A stretch of 64,000 bases of DNA from Cryptomeria japonica (Eukaryota; Streptophyta; Pinopsida; Cupressales; Cupressaceae). The notes below the pieces were generated by a model. The model did not search any database, was not told where the DNA came from, and saw only the letters and a list, made by a program, of their open reading frames with translations. Within the stretch, counting starts at the first letter, position 1. Each line of letters starts with the position of its first letter. Positions 46,312 to 58,360 of this stretch are shown in pieces. The stretch lies in NCBI RefSeq assembly GCF_030272615.1, contig NC_081410.1, positions 507,989,942 through 508,053,941 of the forward strand, in the 5' to 3' direction. Position numbers and translations under genes: made by a program.

Positions 46312-47618
46312 ATGGGGGTAGCTTTAGAAAGTTTGGAGCCTAAAGATTATAAAGAGATACAAAAGAATGACTAGGTTTGGGACCTTTTTTATAATGCAAG
46401 GATCACACCCTTCTCTTTTACTATGAAAGGATACAATAGGGCCCTTTTGTCAAGATTCTACAATTCTTGGTAGAAAGGGGCAGTTACTATTGGTAGCATT
46501 ACCTTTATTGTCACCCCAAAACTCATTGCAAAGGTGACTGGTTTTAAAAATAAATGTAAGAAAGTAGAAAAGAAGATCTCTAGTGATTACTAAAGCTACA
46601 TTAAAAAATTCTTCAAGAAAAGTGAGAAGTTGGTGGTCATGCAAAATGGCTACGACTACTCTGTCCTACATGTGCCTTATGCCATGGTAAGTTGTTATGT
46701 GATGAAATATTTTTCCCTTGAAGTTTTCCACTCTATTATGCATGGGTACCACCTTTTGATATTAAATAACATCAGGCATGAAGAAAAAAATGATTTACCT
46801 TACTATCTATTTACCTCTTTTTTTACAAGTATTTCGAAAGAGGTCACTCCACTTCACCAAGGGATAATCTATGCCCCTTATCATTATGTGCTTGACTGAT
46901 TCCCTCATTGTAGTCATTTTATAACCCTCATTGAAAACCTTGATGTAATGGAAGAGGCTCCTCGCTCATCATTCCATATTGAACTAATTGAGTCAAACCC
47001 TTTACCTTCTTATGAGACCATTTCTACTTCTAAAGATAAAGGCAAAAAATTCAAAGGTGAGACAATCAGTGAAGCCCTTGAAGTTGCTCATTTGAAAACT
47101 GCCCCTAAAAAATGCAAGTCAGTCACTCCCCAAAAATAGCCTTGTTAAAGCCATAAAAATTGGAAAACACTCCTAAAAAAATTCAATTCACTATTGATTT
47201 GGAAGTGTAGGAGTTTGAAGAAGAGGATGGAGCTAAAAAGGAGCATGATTAACATGAGGGAAGTTTGAGGGAGAGACGCTCTGCTTGCCTTCTTTCAAAG
47301 GACAAGAAAGGTAAAGTTGAAACTAAGGAGGCCACCCCTAAATTGGCTAAAGTTTGTATACCTAATGATGATGAGGAATTCTCTACAGAAGTCTCAAAAG
47401 ATGAAAACTTCCATGAGGTGGAAGAGGAACAAGAGGTAGATAGTAGGAATGATTTGGATGGAATGAAAGAGTTAAAGGAAGAAAATAAAAATTATGATCA
47501 AAGGTCCCCTTCCCTTGAAGATTATGAAGTTGATGAGATGGATTTGTGTTCTCAGGATTCTCTAGTGGAAAAGGAATATGTCAAGGCTAATTTCAAAGGC
47601 TACATTATCGACCTCTAA
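46312..47618 (+). pseudogene. Uncharacterised ORF X, copy 1
   Basis: ATG at 46312; broken by TAG stops near 46370, 46470 and 46590 and later frame changes. The first ~200 residues read as a compact domain: ARITPFSFTMKGYNR, SW.KG.VTIGSI, VT..LI..VTGF, then VMKYFSLE and VTPLHQG. A Lys/Glu-rich tail follows, probably coiled coil. X copy 2 (49261 onward) shares this order of motifs. I do not know this family; a LINE ORF1 or a captured plant gene are both possible. Confidence 0.65.
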
Positions 47619-48363
47619 TTTAGAGTTATTAACCTTGAGACCATAGCGGAGGAGTATAGATATGGTTACAAAAAATGGGTGAGGCCTTGAATTCTATCTA
47701 TGTTGTCACTGATAAAATAATGAGTAAGGTAGCTATGGGATTAGTCTCTGGCCAAAGAAAATTGAAGAAGAAACACATGAAACGATAGGGTAAGCATAAT
47801 CTATAGGAGGGTGAGAAGAATAAGGAAGAGTTGGGTCAAGAGGCTTGGTAGGAATAAATGATGAGATTAGTTAGAAACTGGGACATCCTCAACAATAATT
47901 AGGCTACTGTTTGATTTATGGTGCTAGTTGTGGTGTCATTTATTCTTTTCCCATGATAATATTTTTTGATATTTCTTATAGTGTATTTTTTTTCTAAGGA
48001 GTAGCTAGTTAAATTCTTAATAGTTAAGGGTTAATTTTTGTGAACAATTTCATTTATATGGCCTGTGTGCCCCCTAAGACTATTTTTTATTCAATTATGT
48101 GGATTGTTGTTAATTTATTTAATTATTATTATCACTTTATAGTTAGTTTGGTTATGTTATCAATTAGTTTGTTTGGTAGAATAGTTATGGCATACTGGTT
48201 GTGCTATTATGTTTCTGGCTACTTCTAAGAGTTAGCTTCTAGTGTTTGTATGGGAATCTAGTTGTGGGATACCAGAAGTTGTATTATGGTGACTCTATTT
48301 TTCTATTTTTTTATTTAGGTCCCTTCGCCTGCTAAATTAATAAATAAAAAATATCATCAAATT
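47619..48363. other. AT-rich spacer with first half of SINE target duplication
   Basis: T-rich, no ORF recognised. It ends with aaaaaatatcatcaaatt (48346-48363), the left half of the SINE target duplication. Confidence 0.5.
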
Positions 48364-48542
48364 TGGGGGTGGCCCATGTAATGTAGCAGTTAAAACACTT
48401 GCTTGGTAAAACCACCACTAAGGTTCAAATCCATGTTGTGCAACTATACTTGCAAGCTTTATGCTTCTACTAGGCTGGTGGACTCACGGATCTAAACATC
48501 AATAGTGTTTGGCTCGTTAAAAAGTGCCCCTTACCGATCACA
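48364..48542 (+). mobile_element. tRNA-derived SINE with 18-bp target duplication
   Basis: A ~179-bp body flanked by aaaaaatatcatcaaatt on both sides (48346-48363 and 48543-48560). A box A-like tagcagttaaaac (near 48385) and a box B ggttcaaatcc (near 48422) are spaced as in tRNA promoters, so Pol III transcription is expected. The tail is short (cacaaaaaaa). The length of the duplication points to LINE-driven insertion. By structure it resembles Au-like SINEs; the family was not searched. Confidence 0.85.
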
Positions 48543-48560
48543 AAAAAATATCATCAAATT

Positions 48561-49138
48561 CATCCACCCTTATGTTGGTTGGTTGAAATTGAATTTTGAC
48601 TACTTGTTAAGAGGTAACCCCAATCAAGTGGGTGGGGGTGGGATCATAAGGGACTCTAGTGGTAAAATGATTCTATATTATGTGGCTAATCTTGGAGTTC
48701 AAATCTCAAGCTTTGTGGAGGTGACTATGATTTACCATGGAATTATGAATGTGAATGACAGAGGATTCAAAAGAATCATCATTGAAGGTAATTCAAGTAA
48801 CACCATAATTATTCTAAAAAATAAAGTTAGGTCGGATTGGAAATTAAGACACCTCATCTCCAAATATCTTCATTTTCTCCCTATGTTAAGCCACGTTAGA
48901 ATTAATCACATATAGTGGGAAGGTAATAAGTCAGTAGACAGGATGGCTAATCTCATCCCTTTCTCTAATCATATTAAAATATGGATAGATTTGCATGAAG
49001 TTCCTACTGATATTTGTGCCTCTATCCTAGTTTACATGAGTCCTAATTATATAGAGAAATCCCAAGATCACCTTTTTACTTCTTTTCATAGCCACCTTAT
49101 CTACCAATTATTTATTGCTTTGGATTTAGGGCTTTAAT
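48561..49138 (+). pseudogene. RNase H domain, LINE or RVT_3 type, copy 2
   Basis: Right after the SINE duplication: GWLKLNFDY (first Asp), IRDSSGKMI, FVEVTMIYHG (Glu), FKRIIIEGNS (the usual Asp is Asn), then WEGNKSVDRMANL. One TAG near 48914 splits it. It is clearly homologous to copy 1 (43690) but more open. With the Asp lost, nuclease activity is unlikely. Confidence 0.8.
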
Positions 49139-49260
49139 ACTAGTGTTAGTTTCATGTCCCATAATGCTAACCAATGTTGTCCCTTTCTTACTTCTAGTTT
49201 TTGGATTCCCTCTCTAGTTTTAGCTTCTAGTTTTGTTGTAAAAAATCTAGCTATGGGTGG

Positions 49261-50665
49261 TAACCTAATCTAGACTGAACCTAAGAACCGTGATGAATTC
49301 AAGAATAATGGAAAGTTGTGGCTAAATATGGTCAAGGGTAATCTCATAGACTATGTGGATGGGATGACGGGTTTTGACCCTACCCTCTTAGAGAAATTTT
49401 CCCTGTCTTGGGAGAAAGGAGTGGGTTTCATGGTTTATGTAGAGACCTTTGTTGTTGTTATAGGTCTATCCTTGGATGGTGTGACCTTTCTCAAAAACCC
49501 TAAGGGGAGTTATAAGGCTTATTTTAAGATATTATTCAATCTAGGTTAAGGTGTCTTGGGGCTCTAGAGTGACTACAATAGAGACCATATCCTTGGGGTT
49601 TGGAATGATTTGACACTTCTACTCATGAATTATTTCACATTGGATAGGAGGTTCAAATGCTTTCACACCTAGTTCTTTACCATGTTGAACCATTTGAGGT
49701 AGGGTGCTAAAATAAATTTCCCATTCTGGATTTACACATCCTTATCTTAGTCAGTTATTTTAGTTAGAGCCAAGAATATTATCCCTCTTCACCAAGGTTA
49801 AATTCTGAGACTTTATAAGTTTCATTTGGATTTGAGACCATCTAGTGGGATCTTGTGATCTCCTTCAGTCTGATTTCCAATTTCAACCTAGTGGTGCAAC
49901 TTTTTGGTACCCCGATTTCCAACGTTGACCCCAATATGGCCTCCACATCTAAGATTAAACAAATCCCTAACCTGATCAACCCTCTTTATGTGTCCAAACA
50001 AAAATATCCCCCTGATCCCCCTCTAAGGAAATTGATTTCATGGAATTTGAGGAGGATGAGGCTACTAAGGACTTTGATTATTCCTTAACCTTAAGTTTAA
50101 ATTGGTCTCTGGATAATTCTATGGAGGAGTCCCCCTTCACACCTCCTTTATGGCCCCCTTCCCTAGTCCCTACTCATTCTACCCTTATGCTTGGTTCCCC
50201 TTTTCTGGTAGACAAATTTAGTGGTCTATGCCAGGTTGTCAACAAAAAAGATACTTCATTCATTTGCTCATTTCCCAACTGAATGTAGCCAAGAAAAAGA
50301 TTAGCTGGCTAGAAGTAATGGTTGATGTAGAGGCTTGTGGTGATAATTGGGCTATGGAAGAAAATTATGAGAGGGTTTCGAAGGCAACTATTAACATGGT
50401 ACAGAATCAAAAATTGGGAGGCCATGGAGGAGAAACTTAAAGATATCAATGCAAAGGTCAATCCAAGGGATGAGAGGAAGGATATTGAATAATTCAAGAA
50501 AAATTGTGAGGCACTAAAATGGAAAGTAGAGGAGATGACTAGCTTGACAAAAGATATGGCTATGAATAACTCTTCCTCTTTGCATACCATTAAGGAGGAG
50601 ATTGAAAGGAGGAAGGAAATGAAGTGACATCTAGAGTCTCTAACAATTATGTTGAACCCCATCAC
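49261..50665 (+). pseudogene. Uncharacterised ORF X, copy 2
   Basis: Frames between 49261 and 50665, broken by several stops, share the motif order of copy 1: GFDPTLLEKFSLSWEKG, TLLLMNYFTLDRRF, TMLNHLR, INFPF and IIPLHQG. A charged coiled-coil-like C-terminus follows (near 50440-50640, EEKLKDINAK and KEEIERRKEM). It lies ~120 bases behind RNase H copy 2, as copy 1 lies behind RNase H copy 1 (about 490 bases once the solo LTR is removed). Function unknown. Confidence 0.6.
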
Positions 50666-51489
50666 ATCAACTATTGAGGCTACTCGACATTGTGTTGCAA
50701 TTCCTCCAGAAAAGATTCCAACAAAAAATTATCCTTTGTTAATAAAGTTAAACTGTTATGCCATGAATGGCAAGCTAATAGTACTCCCACTTAGTAGACC
50801 ATTCCTTTGTGTTTGTGTCAAGTGGTTGGTTGCTTGGCTTTTTATTGTCTATCCACTCTTTGGTTCTATCCTATTTGTCAACTGGTTTTTGTGTGTTCTA
50901 GGTTTGGTCTTTTGTTGGGTGCTTATCTCTCATGAATCCCAATTATTTTCTTTTTAGTGGTTATGTAAAAGTTTTGGACCTATCCTACTTTAATAAATCA
51001 TATCAATATCATCACATTCTCTCTTCCTCCTCCCAATGGCCTCTTTCTCACCCTCCCATTACCAAAATTTAAATAACCATCTCTCGCCCTTGGGGACTAG
51101 TAATAATGACTCCCCTCATAATGACTCTCCTGGAAATGACTCATGTGGCAATGACTCTCCTTTCCATGGCTCACCTATTTGCAAACTTGTTTTTGACATT
51201 TCCAACTTAGAACCATCTACTATGTAGGGAATCTTGCTTGCTACTTTGGTGGCTAACAGTTTTGTTAACTCCCTTCTTAAGAATTTATTTGTGGATATAA
51301 TTCCAAAACCCCTAAGAGGATATTTATACCAACCTTCTAGTTTCCCTCTTGTGCCTTCTCTATCCCAAAGGTGGTTCTTGGTATTGGAATACATTTCTTT
51401 ATTCAAGAATCTAGATTTCATCAAGAGATTCAACCTTCTGTGGCCTTCTCACCCTATACTACAATGTTGGATCTTTTAATAATGGAACT
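50666..51489 (+). other. ORF fragment with 15-bp NDSP repeats, unknown
   Basis: An open frame at 51036-51224 begins MASFSPSHYQN and has five 15-base repeats of the type aatgactctcctgga (51104-51175), encoding NDSP-like units. After a TAG it continues to about 51476 with hydrophobic stretches. Not recognised. Possibly the start of another ORF of the same debris cluster. The stretch 50666-51035 shows no gene. Confidence 0.4.
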
Positions 51490-52639
51490 TGTAAGTGTCA
51501 AGTAAACTAGAAATTTACCCTTGTGCTAGTGGATTTTTGTGATTTTCTTTGACAATACAGATAATAGGTATGTTGTTATTGTTACCAAAATTTATTCATA
51601 GTTCATTTTGGTGGACTATTTTCACCTAGGAACTAACTGAAGTAAAAGAAAGATTTACCAAATCAATTTCATATTGCATTCATATGTAGGAATGAAATCA
51701 TAAAGGATTACAAAGCTTCATTTATACACATGCATACAATATGAAAAAGATTTGGCAAAAACTTTCTGAAAGGTAATCTTTATTGATATGTGTAAATTTG
51801 TTCTCATAGAAGCTGTGAGACTAACCTTGCTTATTAAATACATACAAAGATCAAATCATGCATGAATAAGTAAATGTTAAAATAAACATGTAGGGAGGGT
51901 GACCAGTCATTGCCTGAATGACTGGTTCATGTTGGTTGATCTAGTTTCTGGCTTAGTTGGTTTTGCTCCCGTTTGCTTCTGCTTGCTCCTGATTAGTCCT
52001 TAGTGCTTTTTCCTCCATGGAGTGAACAATGAGTTAGAACTATGTTCCAAGAAATGAAAGGTCATAATCCAAACATGAACATATACCCATGCATACATGA
52101 GTTCATCTCAATATGTATTAAATGTTAATGCATACTTTGAGTATCCACAAAGCCACAAAGAATCATCATGCATACCTTAGATAGGTATATATTTTTCTAA
52201 CATGTCTGTGTCATGTGCAGATACAGGTATGATCATGTTCATTTTCAGCATGTGGGGTAAATTGTGGCTCCCGCAAGGGGTGAGCCCAACATGCTAGCAT
52301 ATAAAACTAAGAAATGAATTGATAGACTGATAGTAAGTTGCAAAGTATGAATCCTTACAAGTTCATCATTCATGATTTATAACCTAAGACAACATCTACT
52401 TTGTAGAGGCCAAGTGCAGATTCAACATTCTATAAATTTGTTTTGACATGATCACCTTTTTCTTTTCCTAAAATTTCACTAGGGAGAAAAAGGTGTTCAA
52501 TGCCGAAACAAGGTACTACATTTCTATTAAAAACTATTGACATTGTTCTATTTTGAGAATATAAGCCTGGAAATCAATGCAAACTACATCAGAAAATGTG
52601 TTTGAATGTAAAAGAAAAGAAAGAATTGAATACAAAAAT
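51490..52639 (-). repeat. Probable distal part of G4 LTR, left of C3
   Basis: No ORF recognised. It is placed in the G4 LTR by inference: C3 splits a long non-coding sequence whose right part (59217-61792) ends at a clear gypsy LTR boundary. The start tgtaag at 51490 gives a TGTA/TACA end pair with 61792, but a total LTR length near 3.7 kb would be large, so the left limit is weak. Confidence 0.3.
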
Positions 52640-53078
52640 TGTTGGTGTAAATAATTATTCATCTTGGATATTATCACACTATACTTAAGTTTACTTAGGA
52701 AATGCATCTCATAGTAGTTTGGGTATGAGACACTTGGGTGTTTGTGCCACATTGGGATAGTGTGTGTAGGAGAATTTCCACCCTTTATGGTGTGATCTTG
52801 TTACTACTCTATCATATCCACTTATTGTGGAGTGATAATTCCACATTCGATGGGTGATCCACCTCATGTGGAATATTTTATTGTTTCTTATTGAGCCACA
52901 TGTCATGATTGTGTGCTCACATATCCATATAGCCTTTCGTATATATGTAGGCTCATATTCCTTGTATGTAACAACTATTGATCATTTATCTATTTATGAG
53001 AATACAGTTTATTCTTGTCCTATATTTGTCTCTCTATTTTATACATTTCATTGAGCTCTTGATCTTGGCAAAATATCA
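52640..53078 (+). repeat. C3 5' LTR
   Basis: 439 bp, TGTTGGTG to atatca. Compared with the 3' LTR it lacks about 40 bases near the equivalent of 58980; the missing part lies between two copies of ttgtttct, which fits slippage or recombination between short repeats. Confidence 0.92.
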
Positions 53079-54580
53079 AATGGTGTAAGAGCCATTAGAG
53101 CATCATTGATTCATCCTTGAGAGGCATTATTGCGATGTCAAGAGGTAGATCTGAGGATAAGCATCTTTTGGAGGTGTCCTAGACCAGATCTGACCTCGCC
53201 ATTGCATCCGGGTGGCCGTTTCCATGAATTTTGAGTATAAATTCGGCCTATTTTTGTGAAAGTCAAATTTCAGGCTTGGAGGAAAACTTTTGCCCAATTT
53301 GGGTAGTCCGGTATAGATTTTGAATTTTTTTTTTTTAAAAGTTTTTTTCGATAAAAATATATTTCATTCTTTGGAGAAATTTTTTTCAAAAATACAAATT
53401 AAAAAAAAAGGGAAAATAAATAAATAAATTTGGCGGGTCTACGGGTCTAAAGGCTCCGTGCTGTTGTATCTTCTTAGGCCCCCATGTCCTTCCTAGACCA
53501 AGCAGCTATCATTGCCTTTCCTGCTCTCCCTGCCGCCGTGGACTCCCAGACTCCTATTGACTGCATTGACTTCCAGATCCTCCCGGCACCGACACCGCCG
53601 ACCTCCTACCTGCACCAACACCGTGCGGTCACTGACCTCATGCCGCCGACAAGCCCCCTCGGTGAGTGCTATGTTGTCGGCACCTATATCTCAGTCGCTG
53701 ACCACCAGAGCTCACCAGCCCTCTAGCCCACCAACACGAGGAGACCCTCCACCTCGTCAGCAGACAACACCGACACAGCTGCCCACATCAGCGATTTTCA
53801 TAGTCAGTCATACGATCTTTTTCCACCTCTACAATCGAGTTGTCATCGCCACATCATCCATCCATACTATACGGATGCCACGTAGGCAAGGAGGTGAAGT
53901 TTTTGTGACAGCTAGATGACCATCAAATTTAGACTCATATTTTTATGATGTCATCATTTTTAAAACAATTTGCTGGCCCCCTTCATTGAGCTTTTTGATT
54001 TTGCAGTTCAACTTCAAATGGCCATATCATGCTCATTTTTTCTCCTTTTTTGGTGCAATGGTTTTTGAAATGGGCTATAATTTCATGTAATTTCTTATGG
54101 TGGCATTATTTTCTTATTTTTATGGACAAAGTTTTCAGAAATCTTAGTTTTTCGTGACTGTACCTATCCAATCCTCATTTTTGCAACTTCAGGGACTCCA
54201 TTTGGACTCATACGAACTCCTTTTCAGGTGCCATTTTTTTTAAAGTGCATAATTTTTTGTCTACTCTAATAATATTCTATCATTTTGCAGCAATTTTGGG
54301 TAGAAATTGTACTTTCAGCATATGGTCTTTTTTGGCCAATTTGGCACTTGTATTGCATAGATCTATTTTACTGGTCTTTTGCTTTGTAGTTCTTAGACTA
54401 TTGGGGCAGTTGTAACAAAAAAATGGAAGTCCACCTTGCCACTGTTTGCAAGTGGCCTATTGTACACACACTACATATAAAGTGTCAAAATCATTATTTT
54501 TGGTTGGTTACTTTGATTGATTGAATTTGGGGGGTGTCTCTTGTGCTTTTGTGCTCTTATGGTCCTTATTTTTTGCTGCT
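53079..54580 (+). other. C3 PBS and long leader with GC-rich block
   Basis: The PBS-like TGGTGTAAGAGCC begins at 53081, close to the iMet site. A leader of about 1.5 kb follows, unusually long. It has a T-rich and A-rich stretch (53322-53430) and a GC-rich, Pro-coding block (about 53484-53920). The frames there (near DQAAIIAFPALP) match nothing I know. The block differs in base content from all neighbours and could be a captured gene fragment. Confidence 0.6.
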
Positions 54581-54938
54581 ATGGGTTCTTCTAATTTTCC
54601 TCTCTTAACTCCTCATACTTATGCTACTTGGAAAATTGATGCATGGAGTAAACTTATGGAAAAAGGACTAACTCATTATATTGATGGAACTATTGTTGCT
54701 CCCACTGATCCTAAGGTTAACCTTTTTCGTCACTTGAATTGGCTTACTAAAAATATCATGGAAATTGGTACCTTGAGAAAGTATGTATCAAAGGATCTCA
54801 TTTTCATATTGAGAAGAGTACTATAATCAAGGATGCTTGGCAAAATTTTCAAGACTTGTATGATCAAGTTGAAGAGATTAGGGGATATCAGATTGATAGG
54901 GATATCGCCATGTTAGATCCCAAGAACTTTGATACTAT
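54581..54938 (+). pseudogene. gag: C3 gag, N-terminal part
   Basis: ATG at 54581 gives MGSSNFPLLTP.TYATWK, a typical copia gag start (DUF4219/UBN2 type). A frame change near 54815 leads into DAWQNFQDLYDQVEEIRG. The gene is cut by a solo LTR at 54944 and resumes at 56606. Confidence 0.85.
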
Positions 54939-54943
54939 ACAAG

Positions 54944-56600
54944 TGTAGCTAGGAAATCAGAAATCATCAAAGCAAGTAGTATTAATAATAGCTCAATCAT
55001 AAAAGCAAATTGCAATGATCAATCCTAACACACTCAATAAAGACATGAAAATAAAACATTCAAAACTAAGAACTAAGCAAACCAGATGCAGATTCGAATG
55101 TCTCCTTCATGCGGCTCCATTGTCCTTCTTTCTTCTCCAAATAGCCTTTTGTTTGTGGATCTCACCTTCAAGTGCATAAACCTAATGTGAAAGCAAGATT
55201 GACATTGGCACAAGAATACTAAAAGCGTGATTGATTCGACAAAGTAATTCAAACAAGTGATTATTAGATCGATAATGTGATTATTAGATCGAGATTGAAG
55301 AAATTCATCCAATTTATAGATAAATTGGAGAGATGATCCAATTAGCATGAAGAGATTCAAATGGAAATTGCAAATCAAGAATGTCAATTATGACAAATTA
55401 TGACAAATTATACACTTTCTATGCAAAATTGATTGATTGATAATTTATGATAAGATTATGACAAATTTCTATGTCAAAATTGATTGATTGTCAATTATGA
55501 CAAATTATGACAAATTGAAATGTCATTCCCATGAAATTAGGAGGAAAATAGGAGGAAATTGAATTAGAAATTAGGAAAATTAGAAAAATAGAAAATAGGA
55601 ATTAGGAAATTAGAAAATGAGGAAATATGAAATTAGTGAATGAATTAATAATTTTTCATTTATTAATTAATTCACAAAGAGGGAATTTAGAAATTGAGGA
55701 ATTTAGGAAATTAGGAATGATGTGAAATTAGGTATGATGTGAAATTAGGTAAATTAATTAATAATTTGTCATTTATTAATTAATTCACAAAAAGAGGAAT
55801 AATTAGCCAATTAAATAAACATTTAATTGCGACTCAAAGACCTAGGATAAATAAATAATTTATTTAACCTAGAGAGAGAAATGACAAACAGGATTAAATG
55901 AATAAATCATAAAACCCTAGAAGATGAATTAGAAATGCAAGGATGACAATTAGATCTTGACAAAGGATAATCGATATCGATTCGATTTAATCATGATTCT
56001 GACTGATAAAGGACCAATGTTGACAAACGATTTGATTAAAAAATGCGCCAATTGACGAGGACAATAACTAATTGATCCAAATTGACATAATTGAGAAAGA
56101 CGATGATTGATGACAAATTGATCTCAAAAAATGACAAAATTGACAAGAAGACAAGGATCAATGACAAAATAGATTGCAAAACAACAAGATTGATGACAAA
56201 TCGATCAAACGACAAGAATTGATGACAAATCAATCGCATGATGACAAGATTGAAAAATGACAACGATCGATGACAAATCGATCACAAGATGACAAGATCA
56301 ACAAGAGGAAAAAACCCTAATTAGGATTGATGATGTCCAAAATGATGACAAATTAGCACGCACATTGATGCGACAGGATAAGATTGACCAAAATCATGAC
56401 TGAATAGTGTTGTCGACAAGACCAAATTCGAGAGTGAGATATATGAAGAATGAAGAAGAAGGACTCGATGCTCGCAAATGATAAAGACCAAGTGTGTGAC
56501 ATAGGAGAAATGTTAATGCGACACAAAAACCCTAAAATAAGGCAATGCGCAAATGTTAAAGTACGATTCTGCAAGCGTTGACCATTTTTAGGTGTCTACA
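54944..56600. repeat. Solo LTR inside C3 gag
   Basis: 1,657 bp with TGTAG/CTACA ends and a perfect duplication acaag (54939-54943 and 56601-56605). Joining the flanks restores gag (NFDTIQ to DYVINAKEL). It contains two low-complexity stretches, an A/G-rich one (about 55380-55830) and a gatgacaaattgatc-like one (about 56040-56340). Orientation is not certain; the minus-strand start TGTAGACACC is more LTR-like. Confidence 0.92.
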
Positions 56601-56605
56601 ACAAG

Positions 56606-57170
56606 ATTACGTCATTAATGCAAAAGAGTTGAGGGCACAACTCAAGGATTATGGAATTGATAAGAAGGATGCTCAATTGATCTTCAATTTGATGGGCAAG
56701 CTTCCACAAGAATATGCAACATTTGTTTCTAGTTTCCAAACCCATAGGATGACAATGGGTTAAAGTTACACAATGCCTACATTTGATGCTCTCGCTGAAA
56801 TGTTGATGATGGAACAAACTAAGCTGATAAGAATGAGCATTCTTAAGACTTCTAAGTCTCAAACATTAGTGGAAAACTAAGGGAACAAAGGAAATCAAGG
56901 AAAGGACAACTCCAATAAGAATAAATGGCAATCAAAGCCTAACGAAAGAGAATCACCTTCTCCACAATAAGGAGATTCATCCTCTTCCAAGAGGGACAAT
57001 TTACCAAAGAGGGAGAGACCTACTTGTGCCTATTGTAAAAATTTTGGTCATGAGGAGCATCGTTTCCATTCTAAGAAGATTGATGAGCTCACACATATCC
57101 TAAAAAAGCATAACATTGATTTGCCTAATGTCTACAAGAAGGATGATTCCTCACAATGAAAAGAGAAAGG
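56606..57170 (+). pseudogene. gag: C3 gag, C-terminal part with damaged zinc knuckle
   Basis: Continues with DYVINAKELRAQLKDYG and IFNLMGKLPQEYATFVSSF, the end of a UBN2 capsid. A basic Lys/Asn-rich linker follows, then CAYCKNFGHEEHRF near 57020-57065; this is a CX2CX4H knuckle whose last Cys is Phe. TAA and TAG stops near 56760, 56878 and 56968 break it. Confidence 0.85.
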
Positions 57171-57277
57171 GAAAGCATTCATGGCTTCTACAAGTGGGAA
57201 GGCTCAGTCTTTTGGGACAAGAAAAGGAAAAGATATTTGTGCTACTACAAGTCATGATTCAAGGGAGATGACTTCTA

Positions 57278-57708
57278 AATTCAGGGGCTTCTCATCATAT
57301 GGCATCTTCATAGTCTATGTTCTCTACAGTTGAGCCTTGCACCATGCCACAAATTTTGATGGGCAATAATACATACATGGATGTGATTGGGAAAGGATCT
57401 ATTGACATTGGGGATAACTCCTTCAATGATGTGTTGTTTGTACCCCATTTGAAAAACAATCTCCTTTCCATCTATCAAATCATACATGGAGAAACTAACA
57501 TAATTATGGAATTCACACCTGAGTTAGTTTTCATTCAAGACTTGGAGACTAGAGCTATCATTGCAACTAGGGTAGCTAATCATGCATCTTGGTTATACTC
57601 CTTTTTCGATTTTGTTGATGATGATGATTTCACATATGATGATTCTACACATGATGATCTCACACTTCTTGTGATGATTCAGATTTTGAGGACAACTTTG
57701 GGTACTTG
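57278..57708 (+). pseudogene. pol: C3 aspartic protease and pre-integrase edge
   Basis: The site reads NSGASHHM (57278) where DSG is expected, so the catalytic Asp is lost. After a TAG near 57311 the frame gives VLFVPHLKNNLLSIYQI near 57430-57480. The usual LWHxRxGH of the pre-integrase domain does not follow; from about 57605 the sequence turns acidic. Confidence 0.85.
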
Positions 57709-58360
57709 AACTTAGGGATTCTCACATGTGACCCCATTCTTGAGTCTTGTGTTTCATCTCCTCCTATTGCTATCATATCACCTATTGCACCTGATGATGT
57801 GGCTTGTGCAACAGTTTTGCCTTCATGTGATTCAATGAAGTAGGATATTCATTGTCTTCTAGGTTCAGATTCTTGGGATGATTACTTGACAGACATTGCA
57901 GGTTTGTTTGTGGAATTTGACATTCCATATTTGGGAGACATCATTGATGATATTCATCTTCTCTTTGATGAAGATGATCCTTCTTTTATTGTTGCGAGGG
58001 AACACTCTAACCCTCTTGTTCATTTTCTACATGATCATTCTTTCGAGGTTGATATGTTTGTGGAAACTTATGTAAAACAGTTGGAGAAGGTCTCTTTATG
58101 TTTAGAGGAGACATGTGAGTCTTTTGGACATGTTATACATCCATCTCCACTAGATCTTGGAGTACCTTTTTCAGCAATGTGGAGCAGTTTACCACCTTTG
58201 GAGGGGATATCTTTCAGCATCAACATGGGGACACTTGAGTAGTTTTTAGAGAATTCATTCATCATGAGTTTTTTTCATACATCTTCCCTTCATGATTGGG
58301 GAGACTTCATGGATACACCTTTGGTTTTGTTTCTTCCTAAGGAGAGGAATGTTGTTTGAC
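57709..58360 (+). pseudogene. C3 acidic ORF of unknown function in place of pol
   Basis: From the protease end a reading of ~215 codons runs through a TAG near 57841 and on to about 58240. It is rich in Asp, Leu, Ile and Phe: DDYLTDIAGLFVEFDIPYLG, DIIDDIHLLFDEDD, LVHFLHDHS and FVETYVKQLEKVSLCLEE. There is no HHCC, DDE, YVDD or RNase H motif. I do not recognise it. It may be a captured gene or a special 3' ORF. Confidence 0.6.

Noticed and set aside
46312-50665. ORF X copies as functional host genes
   Set aside because: Both have several stops and frame changes and lie in retroelement debris.
52240-52320. A tRNA gene in the region before C3
   Set aside because: I saw no complete box A and box B pair with cloverleaf potential there; the only convincing Pol III boxes are those of the SINE near 48385-48432.
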